From: Trichococcus paludicola
GTDB taxonomy: Bacteria > Bacillota > Bacilli > Lactobacillales > Aerococcaceae
Direction: 5' to 3'
DNA length: 64,000 bases
NCBI RefSeq assembly: GCF_003052295.1
Contig: NZ_QBLC01000005.1
Coordinates: forward strand, 1-64,000
This document shows, piece by piece, positions 8,786 to 17,938 of the stretch (its first letter is position 1; each line of letters begins with the position of its first letter). The notes beneath the pieces are model-generated. The model worked only from the letters and a program-made list of their open reading frames with translations. It was not told the DNA's origin and made no database searches. A program made the position numbers and the translations under genes.

Positions 8786-8875
8786 ATGGAGAAAAAACGA
8801 AAAAAATTAGGCTTATTAGTAACTCTATGCTGTGCTTTATTTATAATATTTTTTTCATTATTTTTAAATAAATAG
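8786..8875 (+). CDS. 29-residue single-helix membrane peptide
   Basis: ATG at 8786 lies 7 bases after AAGAGGG and just after the stop of the 63-residue gene. The product begins with a basic head (MEKKRKKLGLL), continues with one hydrophobic helix (VTLCCALFIIFFSLF) and ends LNK. The layout is that of a small membrane peptide: regulator, toxin-like peptide or transporter micro-subunit. Its ribosome site, tight linkage and the same AT-rich base composition support a real gene. It marks the right end of the AT-rich island. Confidence 0.5.
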   Translation: MEKKRKKLGLLVTLCCALFIIFFSLFLNK

Positions 8876-8906
8876 CGGGACTGCTTTACAGACGGCGGCT
8901 GATTTT

Positions 8907-9488
8907 TTATTTGATAAAGGATATTCCTTTGAGGTCCCACTGCATATGGTCATAGACATGTCCGCTCAGCGTTCGCTCGGAAACGGTCTTGAAGCCGACC
9001 TTTTCATAGAGCTGTTTTGCCTGAAGATTGTCCTTTTCGCAATTCAGGCCGATGACGGTTTCACCCGCGGCCGAGGCGAGTGTCGGCAGGGTTTGCAGTA
9101 ATTGGTGGGCGACGCCTTTTCCACGCGCTACTTGCTTCGTCACGATGGAATCCAAATACCATTCTCCGGCAAACGTTTCGCTGTCGGGGAAAAGTCTGGG
9201 CGCCGCGATGTGCATTTCCTCAAAAGCGTTCCGGAGTGCGGCATCGATGATGGGTTCGGTTGCTCCCGGATAGCCGAAGCAACAGCCGAGGATTTCGCCG
9301 TTTTTTTCATAGACAAGGCCATTCCGGAAGCTGAACCGGTAGACGTCCTCGTGCATGGCCCGGACCATCGCGGCTTTCAGGACATCCGGATTCAACAGAT
9401 CGAGCAGCGGCAATTCCATATCAACGAAAATCTCGTGGATCAGGTCGTAGAGTTCCGGGCAATCCTCTTTTCGGGCTTTGCGTATCAT
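8907..9488 (-). CDS. GNAT-family N-acetyltransferase
   Basis: A 193-residue GNAT acetyltransferase. The N-terminus MIRKARKEDCPELYDLIHEIF is the usual first strand and helix. The acetyl-CoA loop is VARGKGVAHQLLQTL (about residues 125-140, Q/R-x-x-G-x-G/A form), followed by GLNCEKDNLQAKQLYEKVGFKTV, the typical motif B and last strands. The start follows GGAAGG. It transfers an acetyl group from acetyl-CoA to a small amine or protein terminus; substrate unknown. It is the first gene right of the AT-rich island and has distinctly higher GC, with no operon partner. Confidence 0.88.
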   Translation of the reverse strand: MIRKARKEDCPELYDLIHEIFVDMELPLLDLLNPDVLKAAMVRAMHEDVYRFSFRNGLVYEKNGEILGCCFGYPGATEPIIDAALRNAFEEMHIAAPRLFPDSETFAGEWYLDSIVTKQVARGKGVAHQLLQTLPTLASAAGETVIGLNCEKDNLQAKQLYEKVGFKTVSERTLSGHVYDHMQWDLKGISFIK

Positions 9489-9625
9489 CTTGCATCGTTC
9501 CTTCCGTTTTTTTTAATTCCAGTATACCATTAGTTGCGGAGGCGCATCAGTTGCTGTTCACTGCATTTCCGCTGTGGTAAACTGGTCGATGGAAGAGAAT
9601 GTCTCGTTCAAAAGGAGGGATCGGT

Positions 9626-10189
9626 TTGGCAAAGAAGAAGGCCAGCGGGAGTCGGAAGGCCATGAAGCGGATCGTCGTCATTGGATGCAGCGGATCGGGG
9701 AAGTCCACTTTTTCGCGCAAGCTGCAGCAGTTGACAGGCAATCCATTGCATCATCTCGATAAATTGTTTTGGCTGCCTGCTTGGGAATTGCGCTCTGATG
9801 CGGAACAGGACCGAATCCAAAAAGAACTTGTGCAAGAGGACAAGTGGATAATCGACGGCAATTACCAACGGAGCCTGCCGATCCGGCTGGAGCGTGCGGA
9901 TACAGTCTTCTTTTTCGACTACCCAAGAAGGTTGTGCCTTTACCGCGCGTTGAAGCGGATCGTTTCGAACCGCAAGCGCACCCGTCCAGATATGGGGGAA
10001 GGCTGTCCGGAACGCTTCGATTGGGAATTCATGAAATTCATTTGGAACTTCAACAAAAACAACCGCCCGGGCTTGGTCGCCTTATTGGATCAGGTACCGG
10101 ATGGCATCGAAATCCAACATTTTCGCAGACCGCATGAGGCGATAGACTATTTGTGGGCATTGAAAGAACAAAAAGAAGAAGTCGCTTAA
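9626..10189 (+). CDS. P-loop kinase-like ATPase (FlaR / topology-modulation type)
   Basis: A P-loop NTPase with Walker A GCSGSGKST near the N-terminus, a DKLFW segment, the IDGNYQ motif and a lid-like Arg-rich segment (SNRKRTRPD). These are features of the adenylate-kinase-like proteins annotated as DNA topology modulation protein FlaR. A TTG at 9626 placed 7 bases after AAAGGAGG is the best start (187 residues); an earlier ATG at 9599 would put that ribosome site inside the gene, and ATG 9662 has a poorer site. The substrate is unknown. It ends in a hairpin terminator shared with the convergent AraC gene. Confidence 0.82.
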   Translation: MAKKKASGSRKAMKRIVVIGCSGSGKSTFSRKLQQLTGNPLHHLDKLFWLPAWELRSDAEQDRIQKELVQEDKWIIDGNYQRSLPIRLERADTVFFFDYPRRLCLYRALKRIVSNRKRTRPDMGEGCPERFDWEFMKFIWNFNKNNRPGLVALLDQVPDGIEIQHFRRPHEAIDYLWALKEQKEEVA

Positions 10190-10209
10190 AACAGCGGCTT
10201 CTTCTTTTT
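10172..10209. terminator. bidirectional terminator between ATPase and AraC genes
   Basis: GAAGAAGTCGCT pairs with AGCGGCTTCTTC (one G-U pair), followed by TTTTT on the plus strand and preceded by AAAA, which serves the minus strand. It lies at the junction of two convergent genes. Confidence 0.85.
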
Positions 10210-10212
10210 GTA

Positions 10213-11025
10213 TTATTGGTTTCCTTGACGACGATATTGTGAAGGCGTGCAGTTCGACAATTCCCGGAATGTTTTCGAGAAGTGTGAAGGTGACTGGAAG
10301 CCGACCAAGTGTGCAATATCGGCGATTGCAATATTGGTGTTGCGCAACATTTTTTGCGCTTCATCGATACGGATATGGATCAAGTAGTCGATCGGCGACA
10401 TGCCAACTTCCTGCTTGAAGATACGGATCAAGTAGAATTTGTTGATGTGGACCAGATCCACCAAGTCATCCAAAGTGATGTTCTTGTGGTAGTTCACTTT
10501 CATGTAATTCTTGACCGTTTGGATTTCTTTGTGGTTCTTCTTGTTCAGCGAGTTGCGGATCGAGAATTCTTCCAGACGCAACAAGTGGATCAGGATGATC
10601 TCGACGAAGCGTTTGCTGACCTCTTCGTAGCCTTGGTTGCGAGTGCTCATTTCATCCAGCAATAAATTCAGGAAAGTTGCGGTTTCTTTTTCACCGTCGT
10701 TGTGGCGGTAATAAGAGAAATCGCTTTCTGCGTCTCCGATTTTTGAGAACTCCAGACCGTGGATACCGACTTCGATGATCTCTGCTGCTTTATCTCCTGT
10801 CAGGTCCCAATAGTACTCTACATTTGGATTCAATAAGATCAATTGATCTTTTGAAAGCTTTTCCGTCGTTTCTTTCATTATTAAAGAAACATCCCCAGAT
10901 GTAACGTAGAAAAGTTTAACATAAGGGAATTTTTGGTAGTTAGTAGGTTGGGCGGCTGTGATTGTATTCTTTTCAGCGAGTACAATCTTCAAGGAGAGGT
11001 TTTTTATGTTGGACATGGTATACAT
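10213..11025 (-). CDS. AraC-family transcriptional regulator with cupin-like sensor
   Basis: A 270-residue regulator. The N-terminal ~150 residues form a beta-rich cupin/AraC-binding domain. The C-terminal 100 residues hold two helix-turn-helix units (LDDLVDLVHINKFYLIRIFKQEVGMSPIDYL and IADIAHLVGFQSPSHFSKTFREL). The start at 11025 (MYTMSNIKNL) follows AGGAGG with a 6-base spacer; a longer frame upstream lacks such a site. It faces a gap of about 1 kb with no gene, so its target cannot be read from the neighbours. Most such proteins control sugar or host-substrate genes. Confidence 0.9.
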   Translation of the reverse strand: MYTMSNIKNLSLKIVLAEKNTITAAQPTNYQKFPYVKLFYVTSGDVSLIMKETTEKLSKDQLILLNPNVEYYWDLTGDKAAEIIEVGIHGLEFSKIGDAESDFSYYRHNDGEKETATFLNLLLDEMSTRNQGYEEVSKRFVEIILIHLLRLEEFSIRNSLNKKNHKEIQTVKNYMKVNYHKNITLDDLVDLVHINKFYLIRIFKQEVGMSPIDYLIHIRIDEAQKMLRNTNIAIADIAHLVGFQSPSHFSKTFRELSNCTPSQYRRQGNQ

Positions 11026-12037
11026 AGTTATCCTCCTAACGTAATCTATCTGATAGCAACGGTTCGACAATTTGAAAATTAATTGACTCAAATTCCATAT
11101 CATCCGAACGAGCCAATAACAATAATAATATACTATTTTTTTACTTTGTCTAGTATATTTTATAAAAATATAAAAATTTAATCCTTGTCATAAAAAGGCT
11201 TGTTTGTAATATGTCTGTAATTAAATCTGACATGTACAAACTAGCGTCTAAAAATGATAAGTTTATTGCGGAAAGTATGTTGCCGTTAACGAACCCAATT
11301 TATTGATGCAACAGAGGGGGCAAATATTTTGCCATTAAAGCGTATGGATTGAGGGATCGGTGCCGCTCCTCCCAATCGCGGCCGACTGCAAAAAAAGTAT
11401 CTGGCTGAGGGATCACTATCCCTTTTTGGCGTGCAATTTAATGGCCACTTCAACATGGATTTCCGTTCCCAAGACAACGGAAAGATTCTCGGAGCATAAT
11501 CGACATAAAGTATGTTTTTGTTTATTAAAAACCGGAACAAAAACAAAATAATTACAGTGATTTGCAATTGAAAGCCTGTTTGATGGTTTTTTAGCGATTT
11601 CAGATGATTTAAATTCGCAATATAGCTGATGTAAAAATATTTATTTTCTGGATGCTGGGATTTTTGCTCATTAAAAAGTGAGGGACGGGAGAGACCAGGA
11701 AGGGATACTTTTCTGGAAATGCTTATGGGTTGGGATTCCTCAGGCGCTGTAGTATATTTGTACCCTAATGCGATAAACGGTATTTCATGTATAGTATAGC
11801 ACCATCGCGTGAAAACGTCATTAAATAACTGAACATTTTTATATCAACTGAACGGAATTTGTATAAATTTTTATAAATTCTATGTAGGATGTTTGTTTCA
11901 GCTTTCAGTTAATTGCACAATTTTCAGTATTTGGTAGCCAAATTGGTCAGGCGCGTAGGCTTTCTTGCTTTGTTTTTTAGGCAATATGGTAAAATGGACT
12001 TAGAATTGTAAGGGATTACGGTCCGGAGGTGTGGAAG
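11026..12037. other. 1-kb gene-free intergenic region
   Basis: No reading frame with a credible start lies here; two short frames near 11.3-11.5 kb lack ribosome sites. Composition is AT-rich near both ends. Two similar segments containing GAGGGATC (about 11353 and 11409) may be decayed repeats. It must hold the promoters of the AraC gene and of the 467-residue gene on the right. I see no riboswitch or tRNA. Confidence 0.5.
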
Positions 12038-13441
12038 ATGAAAGGTGATTACGATCTGTTTTTTGAGTATTATTGCGCGATGTATGACTATGTACTGGCT
12101 GAGAAAGTGTCAGTGAATGAGCATACGTTGCATGATTTTCTGCATACGCAGCACTTTTATCGATTATCCCATGAGGCGCAACGTTTTGCGAAGCGGTTTG
12201 CAGAAGAGGACATCTCCGTGGATCGGCTGTTGCTGAATGAACAAGAAGCGCATGAATGGTATCTCTTCTATTACAAACAGAATTTTCCAGCGGGTTATCC
12301 TTTCAACCATGCAAACTTGGAATTCATGGAAGGGGAATATGAGCTAAAGGACTTTTCACCGATAATCGGGCCTTTGGGTCATCAACCCTTGCATGCGGGG
12401 ATTTTGCGGAAAAGGGTGAATGAAGATTATTTTATTTTCCCTTATTTCAGGAATCAAGTGAAGTTGTCGCACCTCATTCTCAGGCCTATTGTAAATAAAT
12501 TAATGGTAGAAAACAAATACAATGTCAGGAAGTCGATTGAACTCGTTCAGTTGTTTGAAGCTGAAGCAATCGGATCGGGTTGGGAGCGGACCAGAATCAA
12601 GGCGCAGATGGAAGAAGTGTTGCGGCAACAGTTACATTATCGCGTCAGTTATTCTGACATAAAAAAACTGTGGCTACAAATGATTTTCATCAGCTTCCGT
12701 TACGAAAAGAATGAGGCGAGTTATATCCAGTGGGAGCATCATGATTATGAGGATACGGTCCGGAAATTAGAAAATTTTGCGGTGGTTTTGGATGGCAATC
12801 CGGACATTCAGCTGACTGCTGAAGAAGGCGCATTACTGAAATGGGTCCGTTTTGTCGTTTTTCGATCCCGTGGCATGCATGACAGGGCGAAGGAAGAGGC
12901 ACATAAGCTGTTGGAACGCGAAGAATTGGTGGTGGGTGCAAGCCGGCAGCCGTTGTACACTAAGTTGGACATTGTGCCTGTCAATGATACTTACAAGGAT
13001 TTGGTGGTCCGTAAACTGTCGATCGATTTTCGGGATATTTTGGTTTCCTATTTGTTGGAGAGCTACATTGCCGATCGGAAATATGAAGCAGCTTTTTTCT
13101 TGTTGCAACAATCCGACCCTTATTTCAAGCATTTTATCCCCCGGTATTACCGGAGTGCAAACCGCAACAAGTGGATGCCGGGGGAGGGCGAAGTTTCCAC
13201 CGAGCAGCTTTTTCGTGAGCAGTTCCAACGGGTGCGGATTGTCCTCGGGGATCATTGGGTCGATGCGTTGCATAAAGAGATCGAGCAAGAAATGAAGGAA
13301 GGCGTTACCCTGAAGAAGGACGCGTTTGATTGGTTGTTACGATACTTGTACAATGTGATGAGCATTTTCCATGAAATGCAAGAAAGCGAATTGGCCGATC
13401 AGATGAATGCCTTTTATGCGCAAATCCGCCTAGCGGAATAA
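12038..13441 (+). CDS. unrecognised 467-residue soluble protein
   Basis: ATG at 12038 follows GGAGG with 8 bases between; a GTG at 12029 overlaps that site and is rejected. The protein looks soluble and largely alpha-helical, rich in Tyr, Phe, Arg and Glu, with no signal peptide, membrane helix or P-loop. Stretches such as KWVRFVVFRSRGMHDRAKEEAHKLL and YLLESYIADRKYEAAFFLLQQ suggest helical hairpins of TPR type in the C-terminal half. No domain is recognised and I assign no function. It stands alone with its own terminator. Confidence 0.8.
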   Translation: MKGDYDLFFEYYCAMYDYVLAEKVSVNEHTLHDFLHTQHFYRLSHEAQRFAKRFAEEDISVDRLLLNEQEAHEWYLFYYKQNFPAGYPFNHANLEFMEGEYELKDFSPIIGPLGHQPLHAGILRKRVNEDYFIFPYFRNQVKLSHLILRPIVNKLMVENKYNVRKSIELVQLFEAEAIGSGWERTRIKAQMEEVLRQQLHYRVSYSDIKKLWLQMIFISFRYEKNEASYIQWEHHDYEDTVRKLENFAVVLDGNPDIQLTAEEGALLKWVRFVVFRSRGMHDRAKEEAHKLLEREELVVGASRQPLYTKLDIVPVNDTYKDLVVRKLSIDFRDILVSYLLESYIADRKYEAAFFLLQQSDPYFKHFIPRYYRSANRNKWMPGEGEVSTEQLFREQFQRVRIVLGDHWVDALHKEIEQEMKEGVTLKKDAFDWLLRYLYNVMSIFHEMQESELADQMNAFYAQIRLAE

Positions 13442-13445
13442 ATAA

Positions 13446-13484
13446 AAAGAAGCAGCCGACAAAAAGTCCGGCTGCTTCTTTTGG
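13446..13484. terminator. rho-independent terminator after 467-residue gene
   Basis: AAGAAGCAGCCG and CGGCTGCTTCTT form a 12-base stem around a short loop, with T-rich sequence after it on the plus strand and A-rich sequence before it. Confidence 0.85.
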
Positions 13485-13815
13485 TTCGTCTTAGTGGTCG
13501 ATTTCTAGAGTGGGATTCATCGTATCCTTGTAGTTGAGTTCTGATTCGCAGATACCGCTCCCGTTTTGTCATGGCTCTTGCGATTTTTAATCGCTTAGAG
13601 ACATGATACACTTGACCGGTACGGTCACAGTGCGTCCTCCTGTTGTCCACTCCAACGTCCGGGTATCTAAACGCGAATCATCACATCCTGCTAGTTGAAC
13701 TCTGAATTGCAGGATGTTCCGCCTAAGCTGACAACCACACGTGGACACAAAGCGTCCGCTTTGTTTTTGTCCTCTTAGTGCTCGCCCCCTACCGCAATTC
13801 ATCGTATCCTTTTTC
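13485..13815. repeat. gene-free region with imperfect direct repeats
   Basis: Two related ~38-base segments occur at 13514-13551 and 13675-13712, both of the form ATCATCxxATCCTxxTAGTTGA then CTGAxTxGCAG. A shorter third copy (ATTCATCGTATCC) is at about 13797, next to the stop of the fused ABC gene. The second copy is flanked by CATCCTGC and GCAGGATG, an 8-base stem. A separate hairpin ACAAAGCG/CGCTTTGT followed by TTTT lies near 13747-13769. No gene is seen. The repeats look degenerate. Confidence 0.5.
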
Positions 13816-15837
13816 TTAATCGTGGCGAAGTGCTTCTACTGGATCCAGGCGGGCTGCTTTTTGGGCAGGCATCAGGCCGGCTACCATGCTGATGATCACA
13901 CTGGTGACGATGCCGAATACCGCAAACGCCGGTGTCATATTTAGGATGGCCGTATCAAAAAGATTCTCCACAACAATGTTTCCGACAACGGTGATGAGGT
14001 AGGCGATGCCTACGCCCAGAATTCCGCTGAACAGACCGATCAGGAAGGACTCGGAAACGAAGATGCGGCGGATATCTTTCTTCCGGCCGCCAATCGCTTT
14101 GATGACGCCGATTTCTTGTGTCCGTTCCACAACGCTGATGTAGAGCACCGTCAAAATCATGATGGCGGACACGAACAAGGAGATGCCGGCAACCCCGGAA
14201 AGGATGTAAGTGAAGATATCCAACATCTGGGTGAACGTGGAAGCCAGGGCATCCGCGGATGAACCGCGGTAACCTAGAGCGGCTACTTCATCTTTGATCG
14301 CTTGGGTATTTTCAGGATCGTCGGATACCAAGTAGACAACATTTGGCTCCACTTCCATATTGTTCTCTGCAGTCAATGTTTCAAAGGAATCAGCCGACAT
14401 ATATACAGACTCGAATGCGCCGATGGCTTGGCCGGCCGTGTAAATGCCGCTGATGATGTAATTTTTTTCCAATGACTCACCGTCTATGGTAACGTCCAGA
14501 GTCACTTCTTTTCCGAGGGCTTCTTCCGGAGTAGCACCCATCTGATTGGCTATGCCTTCTGTGACCAGAATCTCGCCTTCTTCAGGAAACGCCCCGAAAA
14601 GGATGTTGGAATCGGTCATGCCTGAGGTTGTTCCGAAAGTCATGAAGGAGTATTTATTCTCCTCAAAGATGACATTATCGCTTCCAATCGTAAAGGAAGA
14701 ATAGGCCAGATTGACTTCAGCGACATGCGGAATATTCCGCAATTCCTCAATGTTCTCTTCTTCGAACGGATCGGACTGCGTTACGCCCGTAGGGGGGCCC
14801 GATGGCGTAGAGCCGGCGGGTATCTCAGCCCCGGTAGGAGTCGTTATCATCATGGATGAATCGGTGTTTTCACTGTTGTTGGTTTCGATGACGACGGGCA
14901 TCTGGACTTCACTGACCAGAGGATTGACATTGGCATTCATTGTTTCGGTCAGGTAGTCATTGACGCCTTCGCCAAGGGACAGCATCACGATGATGCTCAT
15001 GATTCCGATGCTGCCGCCAAGAGCGATAAGGATGTTCCGGGCCAACTTTTCCTTCATATTAAGAAGGGCCAAGCGGATTGCTGCAAAAAAAGTGAGATTC
15101 TTGCTTTTGATTTTTTGCTGCAGTTCCAATGCGTTGTCCTGCAAGGCAATTTCGCCTTGACGGATATCGCCGATGATTTTTCCGTCATCGATTGTGACGA
15201 CGCGCGTGGAGCGGGCCGCTACCTTTTCCGAGTGGGTGACCATGATGACGAGTTTGCCGGTTTTGGCGATGTCCTGGATGATGTCCAGCACCTGATCCGT
15301 TGTCTGCGAGTCCAGTGCGCCGGTAGGTTCATCGGCAATGATGATATCCGGATCATTGACCAGGGCGCGGGCGATGGCCACACGCTGTTTTTGCCCGCCG
15401 GATAACTGGCTGGGTTTCTTTTTGTATTGGTCGTCAAGGCCGAGCTGCTTCAGGACTTCTCTCGCCCTGGCCACCCGGGTTTTTTTGTCGACGTTCGAAA
15501 GCGTCATCGCCAAAGTGACGTTATCCAGCACGCTGAGGTGGGAAACGAGATTGAAACTCTGGAAAACGAAACCGATTTTCTCTTTGTGGTAATTCACGAA
15601 ATCTTTTTCCTTGAATGTGCTCATATTTTGGCCGTCAATGGTTATTTCGCCTGAAAACTGGCTGTCCAGACCGCCCAGCAGATTCATCAAGGTCGACTTC
15701 CCGCTGCCTGATTCGCCAACGATTGAGACCAATTCACCTTTGTCTAAGGAAAGATTGACGTTCTTCAATGCCTGGAAATCTTCCGCGCCGCTGATCGGGT
15801 AATATTTGTTCAGATTTTTTAGTTCGACAAAAGCCAT
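13816..15837 (-). CDS. fused MacB-type ABC exporter (ATPase plus permease)
   Basis: A 673-residue fusion. The N-terminal ABC ATPase (about 1-230) has Walker [10 protein letters not shown], signature [16 protein letters not shown] and Walker [13 protein letters not shown]. After a linker comes a membrane helix near 290, a large extracytoplasmic domain with a Pro/Ser/Thr-rich insert (about 355-375), and an FtsX domain with three helices and the loop [15 protein letters not shown]. The start at 15837 (MAFVELKNL) follows AAGGAGG with a 12-base spacer. Such exporters usually expel antimicrobial peptides or drugs. It follows a TetR gene on the same strand, and a palindromic operator overlaps its own promoter, so induction by loss of TetR binding is likely. 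Confidence 0.93.
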   Translation of the reverse strand: MAFVELKNLNKYYPISGAEDFQALKNVNLSLDKGELVSIVGESGSGKSTLMNLLGGLDSQFSGEITIDGQNMSTFKEKDFVNYHKEKIGFVFQSFNLVSHLSVLDNVTLAMTLSNVDKKTRVARAREVLKQLGLDDQYKKKPSQLSGGQKQRVAIARALVNDPDIIIADEPTGALDSQTTDQVLDIIQDIAKTGKLVIMVTHSEKVAARSTRVVTIDDGKIIGDIRQGEIALQDNALELQQKIKSKNLTFFAAIRLALLNMKEKLARNILIALGGSIGIMSIIVMLSLGEGVNDYLTETMNANVNPLVSEVQMPVVIETNNSENTDSSMMITTPTGAEIPAGSTPSGPPTGVTQSDPFEEENIEELRNIPHVAEVNLAYSSFTIGSDNVIFEENKYSFMTFGTTSGMTDSNILFGAFPEEGEILVTEGIANQMGATPEEALGKEVTLDVTIDGESLEKNYIISGIYTAGQAIGAFESVYMSADSFETLTAENNMEVEPNVVYLVSDDPENTQAIKDEVAALGYRGSSADALASTFTQMLDIFTYILSGVAGISLFVSAIMILTVLYISVVERTQEIGVIKAIGGRKKDIRRIFVSESFLIGLFSGILGVGIAYLITVVGNIVVENLFDTAILNMTPAFAVFGIVTSVIISMVAGLMPAQKAARLDPVEALRHD

Positions 15838-15881
15838 AATAATGCGATGCCTCCTTATTATTTTAAAAGAAACGACGACGA

Positions 15882-15912
15882 GTGAGTATTTACTCACCGT
15901 TCGATTAGTCAA
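15882..15912 (-). promoter_or_regulatory. promoter and TetR operator of the fused ABC exporter
   Basis: A 7-base inverted repeat GTGAGTA-TT-TACTCAC occupies 15882-15897, a form common for TetR-family repressors. On the minus strand the -35 TTGACT is at 15912-15907, and a -10-like AATACT lies 16-17 bases on, inside the palindrome. The operator thus covers the -10 region, the classic arrangement for repression. It sits between the TetR stop and the exporter start. Confidence 0.75.
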
Positions 15913-15942
15913 GTATAGCGATTCGGGAAGGGACTGTCAATG

Positions 15943-16599
15943 CTATTGCTTATCGGGTCGGAGGCCTTTGACGATCTGCTGGGTCAAATATGCGATTTCG
16001 GCTTCTTTGTCCCGCTTTGTATCCGTGAAAAGGACGTAATGGGTCAGGTGATTACCGAACAGGATGCTCATGATATATTGCCAAATAACGGGATTGGGCC
16101 AATCGACGACTTCGTTTTTTTCTTTGTAGCCGTCGAGGATTGCGTAAATGCCATCTATTAAGTCCTTGGGGATCATCGTGTTGAACTCTTGGAATCGCTG
16201 TTTGTCGTACATCATTTCAGTTAGGAAAATTTTTCCTGACTGGAAATGCTCTTCCGGCATCATAACGTCCTTGCGCACGATGAATTCCACGAATCGCTCA
16301 AATGGCGCATTCTCTGCTGAATTACGGAACTGCTGCACTTGGGCGAGCGCTTCCGTCGAGATGATATCGCGCAGAATCGGGAAAATCGTAGCGTAAAGCA
16401 AATTTTCCTTGGTCCCGAAGTGCTTGTAGATGGTCCCTTCAGCAACGTTGGCTGCTTTAGCGATATCCTTTGTGCTGGTATTGGAAAATCCTTTCGTCGA
16501 GAACAGCACGACGCAAGCATCCAGAATATCCTGCATCTTGGGCGACAAACCCTCTTTACTGCGAATTTTTTGTTTTAAAGCTTCCACAAACTTTTCCAT
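15943..16599 (-). CDS. TetR-family transcriptional repressor
   Basis: A 218-residue TetR protein. The N-terminal helix-turn-helix spans about residues 22-68 (ILDACVVLFSTKGFSNTSTKDIAKAANVAEGTIYKHFGTKENLL). The C-terminal helical domain, which binds the inducer, is variable. The start follows GAGGAG with a 10-base spacer. It precedes the fused ABC exporter on the same strand and probably represses it through the GTGAGTA inverted repeat between the two genes. The inducer is likely an exported compound. Confidence 0.92.
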   Translation of the reverse strand: MEKFVEALKQKIRSKEGLSPKMQDILDACVVLFSTKGFSNTSTKDIAKAANVAEGTIYKHFGTKENLLYATIFPILRDIISTEALAQVQQFRNSAENAPFERFVEFIVRKDVMMPEEHFQSGKIFLTEMMYDKQRFQEFNTMIPKDLIDGIYAILDGYKEKNEVVDWPNPVIWQYIMSILFGNHLTHYVLFTDTKRDKEAEIAYLTQQIVKGLRPDKQ

Positions 16600-16757
16600 T
16601 TAACGTATGCTCCTCTGAGTGATGTTGCTTCCATAGTACTCGGACCGACGGATTATTGCAAGCCGACGCCATGACGGGCCCTTTTTCACGAAATACATGT
16701 GATAAATCAACGAAAAGGTGCTAAGATGAAAGTATGATGAGAACTGGAGGGGAAAAG

Positions 16758-17741
16758 ATGCAAAAAAACAAACTTGTTGTGGTGGGTGTGGGTCACGTAG
16801 GTTCCTATGTATTGGCTGACGCAATGAAATTGCGGTTATTTGCGGAAATTGCGACAATCGATATTCTGAAGGATGTTGCCCATGGGGAAGCCTTGGATCA
16901 GGCGCATGCGACCGCATTGACCTATATGTCCAATGTGGACGTACACGCGGGGGATTACGCCGATTGCGCGGATGCGGACATCATCATTATCGCTGCCGGA
17001 CCGAGTGTCCTGAAGGATGATAAGAATCCGAATGCCATCCCGGATCGCGCCTCCTTGACCGGCAAAAATGCGGCGGTCATCCGTGAGGTGATGGGCGAAA
17101 TCATAAAATATACAAAAGAGGCCATCATCATTTTGATCACAAATCCATTGGACACGGTGACCTATATCGCGGCCAGCGAATTCGACTATCCGGAAGGGCG
17201 GATCTTCGGGACAGGCACGATGCTGGATTCGGCCCGTCTACGGAAAGTGATTTCACAACAGTACGGTGTCGATCCCAAAAGCGTGACCGGCTATATGATG
17301 GGCGAGCACGGATTTACCGCCTTTCCGGTGGTGAGTAGACTAGCCATAAACGGCATCCGTTATGAAGAGTTCGGAACCCATTTCCCGGAAGTGGAGATAT
17401 TGAATCCCGAAGCAATCGGGGCGGCGGTCGTGAAGTCGGCCTACGATGTGCTGAACGGCAAGGGCTGGACGAATGCCGGGGTTGCGCAATCCGCCATCAC
17501 CTTGGCGCAGGCGGTCATGCTGGATGAAAAGAGCGTCCATCCCGTCTGCACGATTTTGCGCGGACAGTACGGACATGATGGGGATGTTGCCTTGAGCATG
17601 CCTTGCCTGATCGGCCGTAACGGTGTAGAAAAGCAATTCGGGATTGCTTTGGATTCGTGGGAAACCGACAAGCTCAACGCTTCCATCGATTACATCCAAT
17701 TGGCGATGAAGGATGCGAAGACAGGACCGTTCAAACGGTAA
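16758..17741 (+). CDS. L-2-hydroxycarboxylate dehydrogenase (LDH family, HicDH-like)
   Basis: A 327-residue NAD-dependent dehydrogenase of the lactate/malate family. The Rossmann glycine motif is VVVGVGHVG, the catalytic His lies in GEHGF, and the substrate Arg is in DSARLRK. The substrate loop (AAGPSVLKDDKNPNAIPDR) is longer than in L-lactate dehydrogenase and lacks its usual Gln-Lys-Pro pattern. This fits L-2-hydroxyisocaproate dehydrogenase-like enzymes that reduce larger 2-oxo acids. The start at 16758 follows GGAGGGG; an upstream ATG at 16734 lacks a site. It is monocistronic with a clear terminator. Confidence 0.85.
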   Translation: MQKNKLVVVGVGHVGSYVLADAMKLRLFAEIATIDILKDVAHGEALDQAHATALTYMSNVDVHAGDYADCADADIIIIAAGPSVLKDDKNPNAIPDRASLTGKNAAVIREVMGEIIKYTKEAIIILITNPLDTVTYIAASEFDYPEGRIFGTGTMLDSARLRKVISQQYGVDPKSVTGYMMGEHGFTAFPVVSRLAINGIRYEEFGTHFPEVEILNPEAIGAAVVKSAYDVLNGKGWTNAGVAQSAITLAQAVMLDEKSVHPVCTILRGQYGHDGDVALSMPCLIGRNGVEKQFGIALDSWETDKLNASIDYIQLAMKDAKTGPFKR

Positions 17742-17749
17742 GCACAAGG

Positions 17750-17779
17750 GAGCACAGCCACGGGCTATGCTCTTTTTTT
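17750..17779 (+). terminator. rho-independent terminator after the dehydrogenase
   Basis: GAGCACAGCC pairs with GGCTATGCTC (one mismatch) around a three-base loop and is followed by seven T. Confidence 0.9.
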
Positions 17780-17938
17780 GATGGCGCCTTTTTTAGTGCT
17801 AAGCCCTTAAATGCATCGCAAAATTTGACAAAGGTGCGCATGGATATCCATAATTATGATATAGACGTTTCGTTTTATCAGCAACAGTTCTAATGTTGGA
17901 TGCGCTCACCTTATTTTGTTGGGAAGGCAGGCATAGAG

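Noticed and set aside
11286..11567. Two short overlapping frames in the 1-kb gap
   Set aside because: No ribosome sites and no resemblance to any protein.
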